Origin: an uncultured Nitrospira sp.
GTDB taxonomy: Bacteria > Nitrospirota > Nitrospiria > Nitrospirales > Nitrospiraceae
Direction: 5' to 3'
DNA: 64,000 nucleotides
Assembly (NCBI GenBank): GCA_902500785.1
Contig: CABVRW010000007.1
Location: 38,438 to 102,437, forward strand
Positions 8,512 through 16,496 of the stretch are shown here, one piece after another. The first letter of the stretch is position 1. Every line of letters begins with the position of its first letter. Under the pieces are notes generated by a model. That model saw nothing but the letters and a program-made list of their open reading frames with translations, searched no databases and was not told where the DNA came from. A program made the translations under genes and the position numbers.

Positions 8512-9513
8512 GTGGCCTTGCGGCGAGGAGGCATGGTGCATCGGATAGGTGTGAACGCGGGAAGATTGGTTCAGGTTGTGAGTGCGGTTGTGGTGCTGAT
8601 GGGGGTGGGATGTGCCGGTGGGCCGTCTCGACCCACGCTGAATCCCGATGTCGGAGTTGACCAGGCGGCGCAAGCGGATCATCGAGTCGACGGTGCAGAG
8701 GCGCTATCGGTCGAAGCCGTCTCATCGGTGTCCTCTCCGGTGGTTCTGGCGGCGAACAAGAGCGCTCCGCCGACGGCCGTGGAACCGGACATCGAACCGG
8801 CGGAAGATCCGTTCTACGATCCCTTCGCGAAGAGCGACGAGCCCGAGGGGGGAGTGGAGTACGATCCCTGGGAACCGGTCAATACGAAAGTGTTCGAGTT
8901 CAACCGGCAATTGGATCGATGGGTACTCAAGCCGGTCGCGCAGGGGTATAATGCGGTCGTGCCCAACGCGGTTCAGATCGGCGTCAGCAATTTTTTCTAC
9001 AACCTTCGTTTTCCCCCGCGATTCATCAATAATCTGGCCCAGGGAAAGTTATCCGGCGCCGGGACCGAGGTCGGCCGGTTTCTGCTGAACAGCACGTTCG
9101 GGCTGGCCGGGTTCGTCGATGTGGCGAAGTACATGGACATCACGACCCCGGAAGAAGATACAGGCCAGACCCTCGGATATTACGGCGTAGGGCCGGGGCC
9201 CTATTTGATCGTGCCGTTCCTTGCTCCGTTCACGCTGAGGGATTTCGTCGGATATCTCGGGGACATCGCGTTGAACCCGATAAACTGGCTGGTCTTTCCG
9301 GTGATCGAGGTGGACGGCGTTCCATCGTTGATCGCCCATCATAATCGGACGACGACGTCCCTCGCGCAGATCGGCGGCCGGGTCGAGGAAATCCTGAATG
9401 ATCGGTCGTTGAACCTGGAGAAATTTCAGGGAGTCGAAGAAGCCACGCTGGATCTCTACACGGCCGTGAAGAACGCCTACATCCAGAAACGGCGGAACGC
9501 GATCAGAGAGTAA
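8512..9513 (+). CDS. mlaA: MlaA (VacJ) family lipoprotein
   Basis: Outer-membrane component of the Mla phospholipid-transport system, which removes phospholipids from the outer leaflet and passes them to periplasmic MlaC. After a hydrophobic signal ending in GVGC (a weak lipobox; Cys near residue 34), there is a long, acidic, low-complexity linker to about residue 115. Then the MlaA domain begins: DPWEPVN, FNRQLDRWVLKPVAQGY, NFFYNLRFPPRFINN, RFLLNSTFGLAG and a GVGPGPYLIVPFL segment. GTG at 8512 follows AAGGGAG directly; an ATG at 8533 behind GAGGAGG is an equally good start. No other mla gene is in the window. The stop lies four bases from the convergent kbl stop. Confidence 0.9.
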   Translation: MALRRGGMVHRIGVNAGRLVQVVSAVVVLMGVGCAGGPSRPTLNPDVGVDQAAQADHRVDGAEALSVEAVSSVSSPVVLAANKSAPPTAVEPDIEPAEDPFYDPFAKSDEPEGGVEYDPWEPVNTKVFEFNRQLDRWVLKPVAQGYNAVVPNAVQIGVSNFFYNLRFPPRFINNLAQGKLSGAGTEVGRFLLNSTFGLAGFVDVAKYMDITTPEEDTGQTLGYYGVGPGPYLIVPFLAPFTLRDFVGYLGDIALNPINWLVFPVIEVDGVPSLIAHHNRTTTSLAQIGGRVEEILNDRSLNLEKFQGVEEATLDLYTAVKNAYIQKRRNAIRE

Positions 9514-9517
9514 CCGG

Positions 9518-10708
9518 TTACCCGATCACCTTGAGTTCTCGTCCCACCTTGGCAAACGCGGCCACCGCCCGCTCGAGTTGCGCGCGGGTGTGAGCCGCAG
9601 ACAACTGCAGGCGAATGCGAGCCTGCCCTTTCGGCACCACCGGATAGCTGAATCCCACCACGTAGATCCCTTCCTGCAGCAGGCGATCGGCCATCTGCGT
9701 CCCGATCGTGGCGTCCCCGAGCATGACCGGAATGATCGGATGGGTGCCGGGAACGAGGGTGAAGCCGAGTGCGGTCAGCTGCCCTCGGAGCCAGCGGGCA
9801 TGCTCCAGCACGGTGTGGCGTAAGCGGTCGCCTCCTTCTACCAGCGTGATGGTTGCCAATGCGGCTGCGGCAATGACCGGCGGGAGACTATTCGAAAAAA
9901 GATAGGGTCGCGACCGTTGCCGGAGTAATTCGATGAGTTCTTTCCTGCCGGTGGTAAACCCGCCGGTTGCGCCGCCCAGCGCCTTGCCGAGGGTGCTGGT
10001 GATGAGGTCCACCCGCTCGGCGACACCGAAATGGTCGGGGGTGCCGCGCCCACCGTTCCCCAAGACGCCGGTCGCATGACTGTCGTCGACGACGACCGCG
10101 GCATCGTAGCGGTCGGCCAACTCCACGATACGGTCGAGTTTTGCCAGATCACCATCCATTGAAAAGACCCCGTCGGTCACGATCATTCGCGCGCGGCTCG
10201 ATGCCGATTCGGCTAGCCGCGTTTCAAGCTCCGTCATGTCGGCATGGGCATAGCGCAAGCGGGCGGCTTTGCAGAGACGAATGCCGTCGATCAGGCTCGC
10301 GTGGTTCAAGGCATCACTGATGATGGTATCACGTTCGTCGAGCAGGGTTTCGAAGAGCCCGCCGTTAGCATCGAAGCAGGAGCTGTAGAGAATGGTGTCG
10401 GCGGTGCCGAAGAACAGGCTGATCGCCCGTTCGAGTGTCTTATGCAGTTGGTGCGTCCCGCAGATGAATCGGACAGAGGCCATCCCGTAGCCGAATTCAC
10501 GAAGGCCGGCGGCGGCCGCCTCCCTCACGGCAGGATGATTCGCTAGCCCGAGATAGTTGTTGGCGCACAGATTGATGACGTCCCCCTGCGCCACACGAAT
10601 CTCGGTGTGCTGTGGGCTCAGGATCTGCCGCTCGGTCTTATAAAGACCGGCTGTGCGGATTTCCGTCAACTGCTGATCGACGGCCTTTTTGAGCGAGGTG
10701 TATGCCAT
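9518..10708 (-). CDS. kbl: Glycine C-acetyltransferase (2-amino-3-ketobutyrate CoA ligase)
   Basis: PLP enzyme that cleaves 2-amino-3-ketobutyrate with CoA to glycine and acetyl-CoA, the second step of threonine breakdown. It is a 396-residue alpha-oxoamine synthase, matching the E. coli length. The PLP lysine is in TSTLGKALGG near residue 242. VVVDDSHATGVLG near residues 205-217 carries the cofactor-binding Asp and His, and NNYLGLANHP lies near residue 50. The ATG at 10708 (MAYTSLKK) is chosen; the open frame extends 11 codons further upstream. It lies 92 bases downstream of tdh on the same strand, forming the pathway operon. Confidence 0.95.
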   Translation of the reverse strand: MAYTSLKKAVDQQLTEIRTAGLYKTERQILSPQHTEIRVAQGDVINLCANNYLGLANHPAVREAAAAGLREFGYGMASVRFICGTHQLHKTLERAISLFFGTADTILYSSCFDANGGLFETLLDERDTIISDALNHASLIDGIRLCKAARLRYAHADMTELETRLAESASSRARMIVTDGVFSMDGDLAKLDRIVELADRYDAAVVVDDSHATGVLGNGGRGTPDHFGVAERVDLITSTLGKALGGATGGFTTGRKELIELLRQRSRPYLFSNSLPPVIAAAALATITLVEGGDRLRHTVLEHARWLRGQLTALGFTLVPGTHPIIPVMLGDATIGTQMADRLLQEGIYVVGFSYPVVPKGQARIRLQLSAAHTRAQLERAVAAFAKVGRELKVIG

Positions 10709-10800
10709 GCAGTGTGTGAGACGTGAAATGTAGGACCTCAACCGTGAACCGTCAGGCGTGAGGGGTCACGAGGTGGCTCCCGCACCGGTTCCGGTATCCT

Positions 10801-11835
10801 TCACGGAAACAGGACTACTTTGCCGCATTGGCCGGATCGGATCAATTCAAATCCTTGGGCGAAGTCTTTGAGCGGAAAGGTATGGGTGAGGACCGGGCGG
10901 ATATTGAGACCAGCTTTGAAGAGACCGGCCAAGCGATACCAGGTGCTGAACAGGCGACGGCCGGTGATCCCGTGGACGCGAATGCCTTTGAAGATGACCT
11001 CGTTGGCAAGGTCGCAGGTGACAGGACCGGTCGGAATGCCGAACAGGCTGACCCGGCCGCCGTTCTTCACGGACCGAAAGGCATGCCGCAAGGCCGTGGG
11101 GTGTCCGGACATTTCCAACGACGCATCGACGCCTTCTCCTCCTGTGATGTCGAGGATGGCTGCGGCGATGGCCTCCGACCCGTCGGTGTCGGCGTTCAGC
11201 ACGTGATCGACCCCCACCTGTTTGGCCAGGGCGAGGCGGTAGTCGCTCACATCGGTGGCAATAATCGTGGCCGCTCCCGCGGTGCGGGCGACGGCGGCGG
11301 CGAACAGGCCGGTCGGGCCGCAGCCGGTGATCAGGACGGTGTGGCCCGTTAGGTCTTCCGTCAATGCCGCATCGACGGCATTGCCCAGGGGTTCTTGCAG
11401 AGAAGCCAGCTCCGGCGGAATGTCGGGGGATGTTTTCCAGAGGACGGTTTCAGGAAGGACGACATAGTCCGCAAAGGATCCGTCCAGATCGACGCCGAGA
11501 ATGCGATAGTTTTTGCACACGTGCGCTTGGCCGGTGCGACATTGAAAGCAAGCGCCACAGGTCAGATGGGATTCGGCCGCCACATAGTCTCCGAGGCGCA
11601 CGAGGGTGACATCTGCCCCGACGGCCACCACCTCGCCGCACAGTTCGTGTCCGATCGTTCTGGGAGGATGGATGCGACTGTGAGCCCAGGCATCCCAATT
11701 GTAAATATGGGCATCGGTTCCACAGAGCGATGTGGCTTTGACCTGGATGATCGCGTCTGACGGGCCGGGCGTGGGATCGGGACGATTGGTGTAGGTGAGT
11801 CCGGGTTGAGCGGCGGTCTTCACAAGTGCGCGCAT
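10801..11835 (-). CDS. tdh: L-threonine 3-dehydrogenase
   Basis: Zinc-dependent, NAD-using medium-chain dehydrogenase that oxidises threonine to 2-amino-3-ketobutyrate for Kbl. It has 344 residues. Visible elements are the catalytic zinc ligands in SLCGTD near residue 38 and GHE near 63, the structural-zinc cysteines in CGACFQCRTGQAHVC near residues 93-107, and a nucleotide-binding motif TGCGPTGL near 170. RLFSTWY near residue 295 is typical of TDH. The ATG at 11835 lies only six bases from a minus-strand TATAAT box, so the transcript may begin at or next to the start codon. First gene of the tdh-kbl operon. Confidence 0.95.
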   Translation of the reverse strand: MRALVKTAAQPGLTYTNRPDPTPGPSDAIIQVKATSLCGTDAHIYNWDAWAHSRIHPPRTIGHELCGEVVAVGADVTLVRLGDYVAAESHLTCGACFQCRTGQAHVCKNYRILGVDLDGSFADYVVLPETVLWKTSPDIPPELASLQEPLGNAVDAALTEDLTGHTVLITGCGPTGLFAAAVARTAGAATIIATDVSDYRLALAKQVGVDHVLNADTDGSEAIAAAILDITGGEGVDASLEMSGHPTALRHAFRSVKNGGRVSLFGIPTGPVTCDLANEVIFKGIRVHGITGRRLFSTWYRLAGLFKAGLNIRPVLTHTFPLKDFAQGFELIRSGQCGKVVLFP

Positions 11836-11841
11836 GGCCTC

Positions 11842-11847
11842 ATTATA
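11842..11847 (-). promoter_or_regulatory. TATAAT -10 box immediately upstream of tdh
   Basis: On the minus strand a perfect TATAAT ends six bases before the tdh ATG. The usual distance from a -10 box to the transcription start would put the mRNA 5' end at about the A of the ATG, predicting a leaderless transcript. No convincing -35 box is seen at 16-18 bases upstream. Confidence 0.4.
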
Positions 11848-11994
11848 ACAAGACGGTATGAAATGCCTAGTTGAAGCGAGAACTTGTCCGTCGGTCGCAC
11901 CTGCGTCCGCCTTGATAGACCTGCGTGGCCTCGTCGGTCTAAAGGGCACGGCAAAAAACGGGTTGAACTGGGTAGGGCTCCTGGGTAGGATGCC

Positions 11995-13029
11995 ATGATG
12001 CGATATATGGTCGACAAGGTGCTGCGTCCCGCCTTCGTGGGACTTGGGCTCGTGCTAGGCCTTTCTTTGGTCGGTGACCTGGCTGTAGCCGGTCGCTCCT
12101 CCGCTACATCGTCGGCGCCCGTGAAACGATGGGCGCAATTCGAGTTGATCAGCTCTGAGCCCGATGGGTCGGTGCAAGCAGGCAAGGACATCGTGCTCGG
12201 CGTCACACTGGGTGGAATGCCTCGAGGGGCAGAATCCGTCATGGCGATCATCGAGTCCTCTAAATTTCAGAGTCAGACGGTGTCGTTGAGCGAAGACGCC
12301 GATTCGGCGGTGTATCAAGGAACGGCGATTCTGGAGCCCAATTCGACCTTGAAAAGCCGGACGACCGTGCATCCGAAGGCCGTGCGGATTCGGGTCACGT
12401 TCGCACGGGCAAAAATCACGGGGCTCGAAGAGTTTCTCAAACGCGACCTATATGTGACGCTCGGAGAAAAGCCGGCTGACGAAATCGAGACAGAGGTGCC
12501 TCCGGGGCCGCCTGTCGAGAGCCCTGAGGCCGATGCGGAGGCGGTGCAGAAGGCGACGGAGCAGGTGTTGACCGTCAACGCGACGATTGCCGAGGAAGAT
12601 TTGTTGCCCTTGCCTCCGCCGGGAGAATCCAAAGCCTACTGGAAGCAAGTGAGTGATTTGATCAGCCGGAACTGGAGCCGTCAGATACGCTCCATTCGGC
12701 GTGCCCCCAGCAGCGAGACCGTACGAGTGCATTTCAAAATGTATGCGAGTGGTGTGGCGCAGCTGATTCAATTGGAGAAAGGCTCAGGCGCGCGGGACGT
12801 CAATGACGCTGGGTTGCAAACCATTATTCACGCGCACCCGTTCCCTCCGATTCCGCCGGACGTAGGCGGTGATATCGTGGATGTGCATGTGCGAATGCGA
12901 ACGGGGGCGAAAGTGGCGGCCCGCGACGTGCAAATGACGGTGGATAAGAAGTCGTCTAAGCCGTCCGCGTCGCCCTCACCTCCATCATCGAAAGAAGGCG
13001 CTGCGGCAAGCGGTTCTACAAAGGAGTAA
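11995..13029 (+). CDS. Exported protein with TonB/TolA-like C-terminal domain
   Basis: A 344-residue protein with an N-terminal signal or anchor near residues 11-32. The middle beta-rich region (about 45-155) has no recognised family, and is followed by a proline/acidic linker. A TonB/TolA C-terminal-like domain covers about residues 215-300: a YWKQVSDLISRNW helix, then VRVHFKMYASGVAQLIQL and a final ...DAGLQTIIHAHPFPPIPP segment typical of energy-transducer C-terminal domains. A Lys/Ser/Pro-rich tail follows. It lacks the usual TonB proline-rich EP-KP spacer, so a scaffold or periplasm-spanning role is likelier than a classical TonB. YceI starts two bases after its stop. Confidence 0.65.
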   Translation: MMRYMVDKVLRPAFVGLGLVLGLSLVGDLAVAGRSSATSSAPVKRWAQFELISSEPDGSVQAGKDIVLGVTLGGMPRGAESVMAIIESSKFQSQTVSLSEDADSAVYQGTAILEPNSTLKSRTTVHPKAVRIRVTFARAKITGLEEFLKRDLYVTLGEKPADEIETEVPPGPPVESPEADAEAVQKATEQVLTVNATIAEEDLLPLPPPGESKAYWKQVSDLISRNWSRQIRSIRRAPSSETVRVHFKMYASGVAQLIQLEKGSGARDVNDAGLQTIIHAHPFPPIPPDVGGDIVDVHVRMRTGAKVAARDVQMTVDKKSSKPSASPSPPSSKEGAAASGSTKE

Positions 13030-13031
13030 TT

Positions 13032-13643
13032 ATGACGAATCGGATCGGTCGTGCGATGGCGATGTGGTGTATGGGTGCCAGTGTGCTGCTCGGCGCAACG
13101 CTCGGACATGCCGAGATGGCGCGATACGATGTAGATTTGGATCATTCGATCGTGGAATTCAAGGTCGCCCACATGGTGATTTCAAAAACCACCGGACATT
13201 TTAAAGACTACACCGGATTCATCGAAATGGACCCCGATGCCGGAACGGTCAAAGCGATTGAAACGACGATCAAGACGGCCTCGGTGACCACCAACCACGA
13301 AAAGCGCGACGCGCATCTGCGGAATCCGGACTTTTTCGATGTCGAGAAGTACCCGACGATCACATATAAGATGAAAAGCTACAAGAAGACCGGTGACGGC
13401 TACACCGCCGTAGGAGATCTTACGCTGCATGGCGTCACGAAAGAGATCATGCTGACGGGCAATTTCAACGGCGTGACCAAAGATCCCTGGGGCAACACCC
13501 GCGCGGGTTTTTCCGCCGAAGGTAAAGTGAACCGGAAAGACTTCGGCATGGTGTGGAACAAAGCCCTCGATAGTGGAGGGCTCGTGGTCGGAGACGACGT
13601 GTTTATCAAGTTGGACATCGAGTGCATTAAGGCGAAATCGTAA
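13032..13643 (+). CDS. YceI family periplasmic lipocalin-like protein
   Basis: A 203-residue YceI-fold beta-barrel protein that in the family binds isoprenoids or other long-chain amphiphiles in the periplasm. A signal peptide covers about residues 1-27 (cleavage GHA-EM). Family motifs visible: DLDHSIVEFKVAHMVISKTTGHF near residues 36-58, KRDAHLRNPDFFDVEKYPTI near 94-113, and DLTLHGVTKEI near 132-142. The start is supported by AAAGGAG that overlaps the end of the preceding gene, so the two are translationally linked. The mature domain is complete. Confidence 0.92.
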   Translation: MTNRIGRAMAMWCMGASVLLGATLGHAEMARYDVDLDHSIVEFKVAHMVISKTTGHFKDYTGFIEMDPDAGTVKAIETTIKTASVTTNHEKRDAHLRNPDFFDVEKYPTITYKMKSYKKTGDGYTAVGDLTLHGVTKEIMLTGNFNGVTKDPWGNTRAGFSAEGKVNRKDFGMVWNKALDSGGLVVGDDVFIKLDIECIKAKS

Positions 13644-13989
13644 GTCGAACATCCTTCTCTCTGGGGACGCGAGCCTGCCCGGCCACCCTGCCGGGGCAGG
13701 CGGTTCCAGCAGCGGCGCATGTAGCCGGTATCTCTGAATTCTGAAGAGGGATACAGGCCGCCCCATCCTGTGACGCCGGTTTCTGCCGACACAGCAGCTG
13801 GTTGAGGCATAGCGGGCATGCCCTCGGATATCGGCCTCGTATTGGAACTGGTCCTGCACCGGACTCAGTGTGCGAACTGATGGCACGGCGCCTGGTGCCG
13901 GCTCGACGGAGTGATTGTGCGGTCGAGCGGAGGGGGGCGCGCTCTTGGGAATCATGTGGGCTGGAAAAATCCGGTCACGCCTCGGTAGG
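13644..13989. other. 346-base intergenic region with a GC-rich hairpin
   Basis: No gene is supported here. A strong hairpin GCCTGCCCGGC / GCCGGGGCAGGC lies at 13673-13701, about 30 bases after the yceI stop. It has no T-run behind it, so it is either a Rho-type or U-less terminator or an mRNA-stabilising stem. The rest has no clear promoter; the downstream gene start is at 13990. Confidence 0.5.
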
Positions 13990-14595
13990 ATGGATAAAAT
14001 GTGGACGTATAAGTCGGTCGTATTGATAGCGGTGCTCTGGAGTTTCGTTGCCGTGGAGGTCGAGGCCCTGGAGTTTACGGCCGATCAGGTCACGAAGATC
14101 AATGGTCGGACCCACAAGTCCAACATCTTCTATCGGGATAACATGTGGCGCATCGAACATCATTCGATGGGTCCCGTCAACATCAGCATCGTGCGCAAAG
14201 ACAAGAAAGTAGTTTGGCTCCTCTTGTCGCGGATGAAGCATTTCAAGACCGTGCCCTATAACGCCGAACAGGACCTGAAAGTGTCGGAGCGGCTGGAGGG
14301 CGAAGTCTCGCGCGAAGAGATTGGGACGGAAACGCGCGAGGGTCATCCGACGACGCTGTACGAAGTGACGGTGAAGGATGGGGAGCGGACAGACGTCTAT
14401 TACCAGTGGCTCGCAACTGATATCCGGTTTCCGATGAAACTGGCCAAGAAAGACGGGAGCTGGATCGTCGAATATCAGCATGTCAAGCTTCGATCGGTCA
14501 CCGATTATCTTTTTCAGTTGCCGGTGAACTTTCAGCCGCTGGAGGACTTTGATCGGCCGCCTGCCGCGACGGAGTCGAATGGGCCACCGATGTAA
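13990..14595 (+). CDS. Exported protein, LolA-like/DUF4412-like fold
   Basis: A 201-residue protein with a hydrophobic signal near residues 8-26 (VVLIAVLWSFVAVEVEA). The mature part reads as an LolA/LppX-like beta-sheet: ALEFTADQVTKINGRTHKSNIFYRDN..., then MWRIEH, IVRKDKKVVWLLL, and a C-terminal FPMKLAKKDGSWIVEYQHVKLRSV segment. This is the kind of half-barrel seen in outer-membrane lipoprotein carrier and DUF4412 proteins; a role in lipid or lipoprotein handling is inference. The ATG at 13990 is chosen; an alternative ATG is at 13999. The SUMF1 gene begins 22 bases after the stop, suggesting co-transcription. Confidence 0.6.
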   Translation: MDKMWTYKSVVLIAVLWSFVAVEVEALEFTADQVTKINGRTHKSNIFYRDNMWRIEHHSMGPVNISIVRKDKKVVWLLLSRMKHFKTVPYNAEQDLKVSERLEGEVSREEIGTETREGHPTTLYEVTVKDGERTDVYYQWLATDIRFPMKLAKKDGSWIVEYQHVKLRSVTDYLFQLPVNFQPLEDFDRPPAATESNGPPM

Positions 14596-14617
14596 TGTGT
14601 GAAGCGACACAAGGAGG

Positions 14618-15556
14618 ATGGTGATTGTGCGAAGGGTAGCCATGTCTGTATGGATGATGGTGGTGGTGGGGATCTTGGGAATGAGCGGTCCGCTCTCTGC
14701 GCTCGACGTGTCGGATGTGACCAGGGAATGGACGCCGGACGGGAAGAAACTGGCAGCCGAACGCATCAAGTTGCCGGCGCATGACGACATGATTCGTGTC
14801 CCGGCGGGCGAATTTCTCATGGGGAGTGACCGCAAGGTCGACAAAAATTCCTATGTGGGGGAGTTTCCACAGCGGAAGGTCTATCTCGACGCGTACGAGA
14901 TCGATAAACACGAAGTCACCACCGTGCAGTTTTTGAAGTTTGTGCTGGCCTCGAATCGAGCGCCGTTGATCGATTGGCAGTATGACGGCGGGAACTTTCA
15001 GGAGACGATGGCGAATCACCCGGTCATGCATGTCTCCTGGTTCGATGCGGATGCCTATTGTACGTGGGCAGGAAAACGATTGCCGACTGAGGCAGAGTGG
15101 GAAAAGGCTGCGCGTGGTGAGGATGGGCGCATTTACCCCTGGGGGAACCAGATGGCTGGACTCTCGCGCGCCAACTTCGGGCGGACCGGCCTCTCGGGTC
15201 CCGTGCGCGACCGTCCTGAGCGGCTGTTGCTCTATCCGCCGATCATCTCCGTCGACAAATACGACAATGCGGTCAGCCCCTATGGCTTGTTTCAAATGTC
15301 CGGCAACGTGGCCGAATGGGTGTCGGATTGGTTCGACCAGAAATATTATGCCGTCGCACCGAACAGAAATCCCAAGGGCCCTGAGACCGGCACCCAGCGA
15401 GGGTTTCGCGGCGGCGGCTGGATCGACAGTACCCCGACGGTGCGCGCCGCACAGCGCAACGGCACGGATCCCAACACGAAGATGAACTGGATCGGCTTCC
15501 GATGCGCGCGGGATGTCAACGAAGGGACGGGCGGGCAGCCGGCTGAATCACAGTAA
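14618..15556 (+). CDS. SUMF1 (formylglycine-enzyme-like) exported protein without catalytic cysteines
   Basis: A 312-residue protein: an N-terminal hydrophobic signal (about residues 9-28), then an FGE-sulfatase domain from about residue 59 to the end. Family motifs: VPAGEFLMGSD, DKHEVTTVQF, HPVMHVSWFDADAYCTWAGKRLPTEAEWEKAARG, SPYGLFQMSGNVAEWVSDWF, RGGGW and WIGFRCARD. The Cys pair that binds copper and oxidises sulfatases in true FGE (the SYC..YRC..AAR region) is replaced by TPTVRAAQR, so it should not make formylglycine. Its role is unknown; relatives act as binding or scaffold domains. AAGGAGG directly abuts ATG 14618, so GTG 14627 may be the real start. It converges on hemD. Confidence 0.85.
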   Translation: MVIVRRVAMSVWMMVVVGILGMSGPLSALDVSDVTREWTPDGKKLAAERIKLPAHDDMIRVPAGEFLMGSDRKVDKNSYVGEFPQRKVYLDAYEIDKHEVTTVQFLKFVLASNRAPLIDWQYDGGNFQETMANHPVMHVSWFDADAYCTWAGKRLPTEAEWEKAARGEDGRIYPWGNQMAGLSRANFGRTGLSGPVRDRPERLLLYPPIISVDKYDNAVSPYGLFQMSGNVAEWVSDWFDQKYYAVAPNRNPKGPETGTQRGFRGGGWIDSTPTVRAAQRNGTDPNTKMNWIGFRCARDVNEGTGGQPAESQ

Positions 15557-15612
15557 GGGCGGATGCGCCACGGCGAAGTGTTCTGGCGGCAGTGGTGAAG
15601 CAGGCGAGGAGT

Positions 15613-16476
15613 TCAGGCCAGCCGCTTCGGTTCCAAGAGTCGGTCGGCTTGCTCGCTCGTTTCCTTCACCAGAATGCCCATTTTGCCATGGGAAGGCTCG
15701 AAGTCCACCGGTAAGCCGTGGCTGCGGATCCGTTCGCTGGCCGTGGGACCGATCGACGCGATGACGAGTTTGTTACAGATGACTTTGAACGGCGCCGTTG
15801 TGTTTTCTTCTTCCAAGATCTGCATTACGTGATCGATCTGGGCCGCGTTGGTGATGAGCAGCACCTGAACCCTTCCGGCAAGAATCTCACCCAAGACTTG
15901 TTTCAGTGGGGCGGTGTCTTCCGGGAGTGCCCATCGGTAGACAGGCACCGGAAAGACATGGGCCCCGCGCTGCTTCAATGCGTCCAGCAGATCACGGTTG
16001 GACAGCCCATACTCTTGCACCGCCACCCGCAATCCGTTGACAGGTCGGTACGCGTCCAACGTCGAGACGACATCGACCCAGGTATTGGGTTCCGGGACCG
16101 TCAGGGTTGGCTGGTAGCCCAGCGCTTTGAGCGCGGCGACTGGCTTGGGGCCACGCGCAACGAGCACGGTGTCTGTCAGTGCGCTCGCGAGCAAGGCGTT
16201 GGAATAGCGGCTATGCAGGATTTCGAAGAGGGTCGCGGTGCCGGCCCCGGTCAACAGGACCAGCACATCGAGCCCTTCTGTCATGAGCTGTTTGCCGAAC
16301 CGCAGCGCGGCAGAATTGTCCTCGAGGGGAATTTCGCGCAGGGCCGGCGCCACCAGCGGCCTGCCGCCATGGCGCTCGATCAGCCGCGTCATTTCCGCAG
16401 CCATGCGCGATTCAAATGCGGCGACGGTCAATCCTTTGAATCCTGCCTTGCCCATGAGGTTCAGCTCTTCGACCAC
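15613..16476 (-). CDS. hemD: Uroporphyrinogen-III synthase-like protein
   Basis: A 287-residue protein of the HemD family, which cyclises hydroxymethylbilane to uroporphyrinogen III in tetrapyrrole synthesis. HemD sequences are poorly conserved. Visible support is the two-lobed pattern: FESRMAAEMTRLIERHGG and VLLTGAGTATLF in lobe 1, RVAVQEYGLSNRDLLDALKQRGAHVFPVPVYRW across the hinge, and ASIGPTASERIRSHGLPVDFEPSHGKMGILV at the end. No other haem gene adjoins it, so a HemD-related regulator cannot be excluded. GTG at 16476 is the first start; ATG 16455 is an alternative. It lies 20 bases downstream of a SUMF1 gene on the same strand, likely one operon. Confidence 0.8.
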   Translation of the reverse strand: MVEELNLMGKAGFKGLTVAAFESRMAAEMTRLIERHGGRPLVAPALREIPLEDNSAALRFGKQLMTEGLDVLVLLTGAGTATLFEILHSRYSNALLASALTDTVLVARGPKPVAALKALGYQPTLTVPEPNTWVDVVSTLDAYRPVNGLRVAVQEYGLSNRDLLDALKQRGAHVFPVPVYRWALPEDTAPLKQVLGEILAGRVQVLLITNAAQIDHVMQILEEENTTAPFKVICNKLVIASIGPTASERIRSHGLPVDFEPSHGKMGILVKETSEQADRLLEPKRLA

Positions 16477-16496
16477 TCATCGTCCCGTGACGTGGG

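Noticed and set aside
7460..8725. A 421-codon minus-strand frame opposite the alpha/beta hydrolase gene
   Set aside because: The plus strand has a complete hydrolase with all catalytic motifs; the minus-strand product is Arg/Pro-rich and runs into the MlaA gene.
14618..15556. Calling this gene a formylglycine-generating enzyme (sulfatase activator)
   Set aside because: The copper-binding Cys pair is absent and no sulfatase gene lies in the window, so only the fold is supported.
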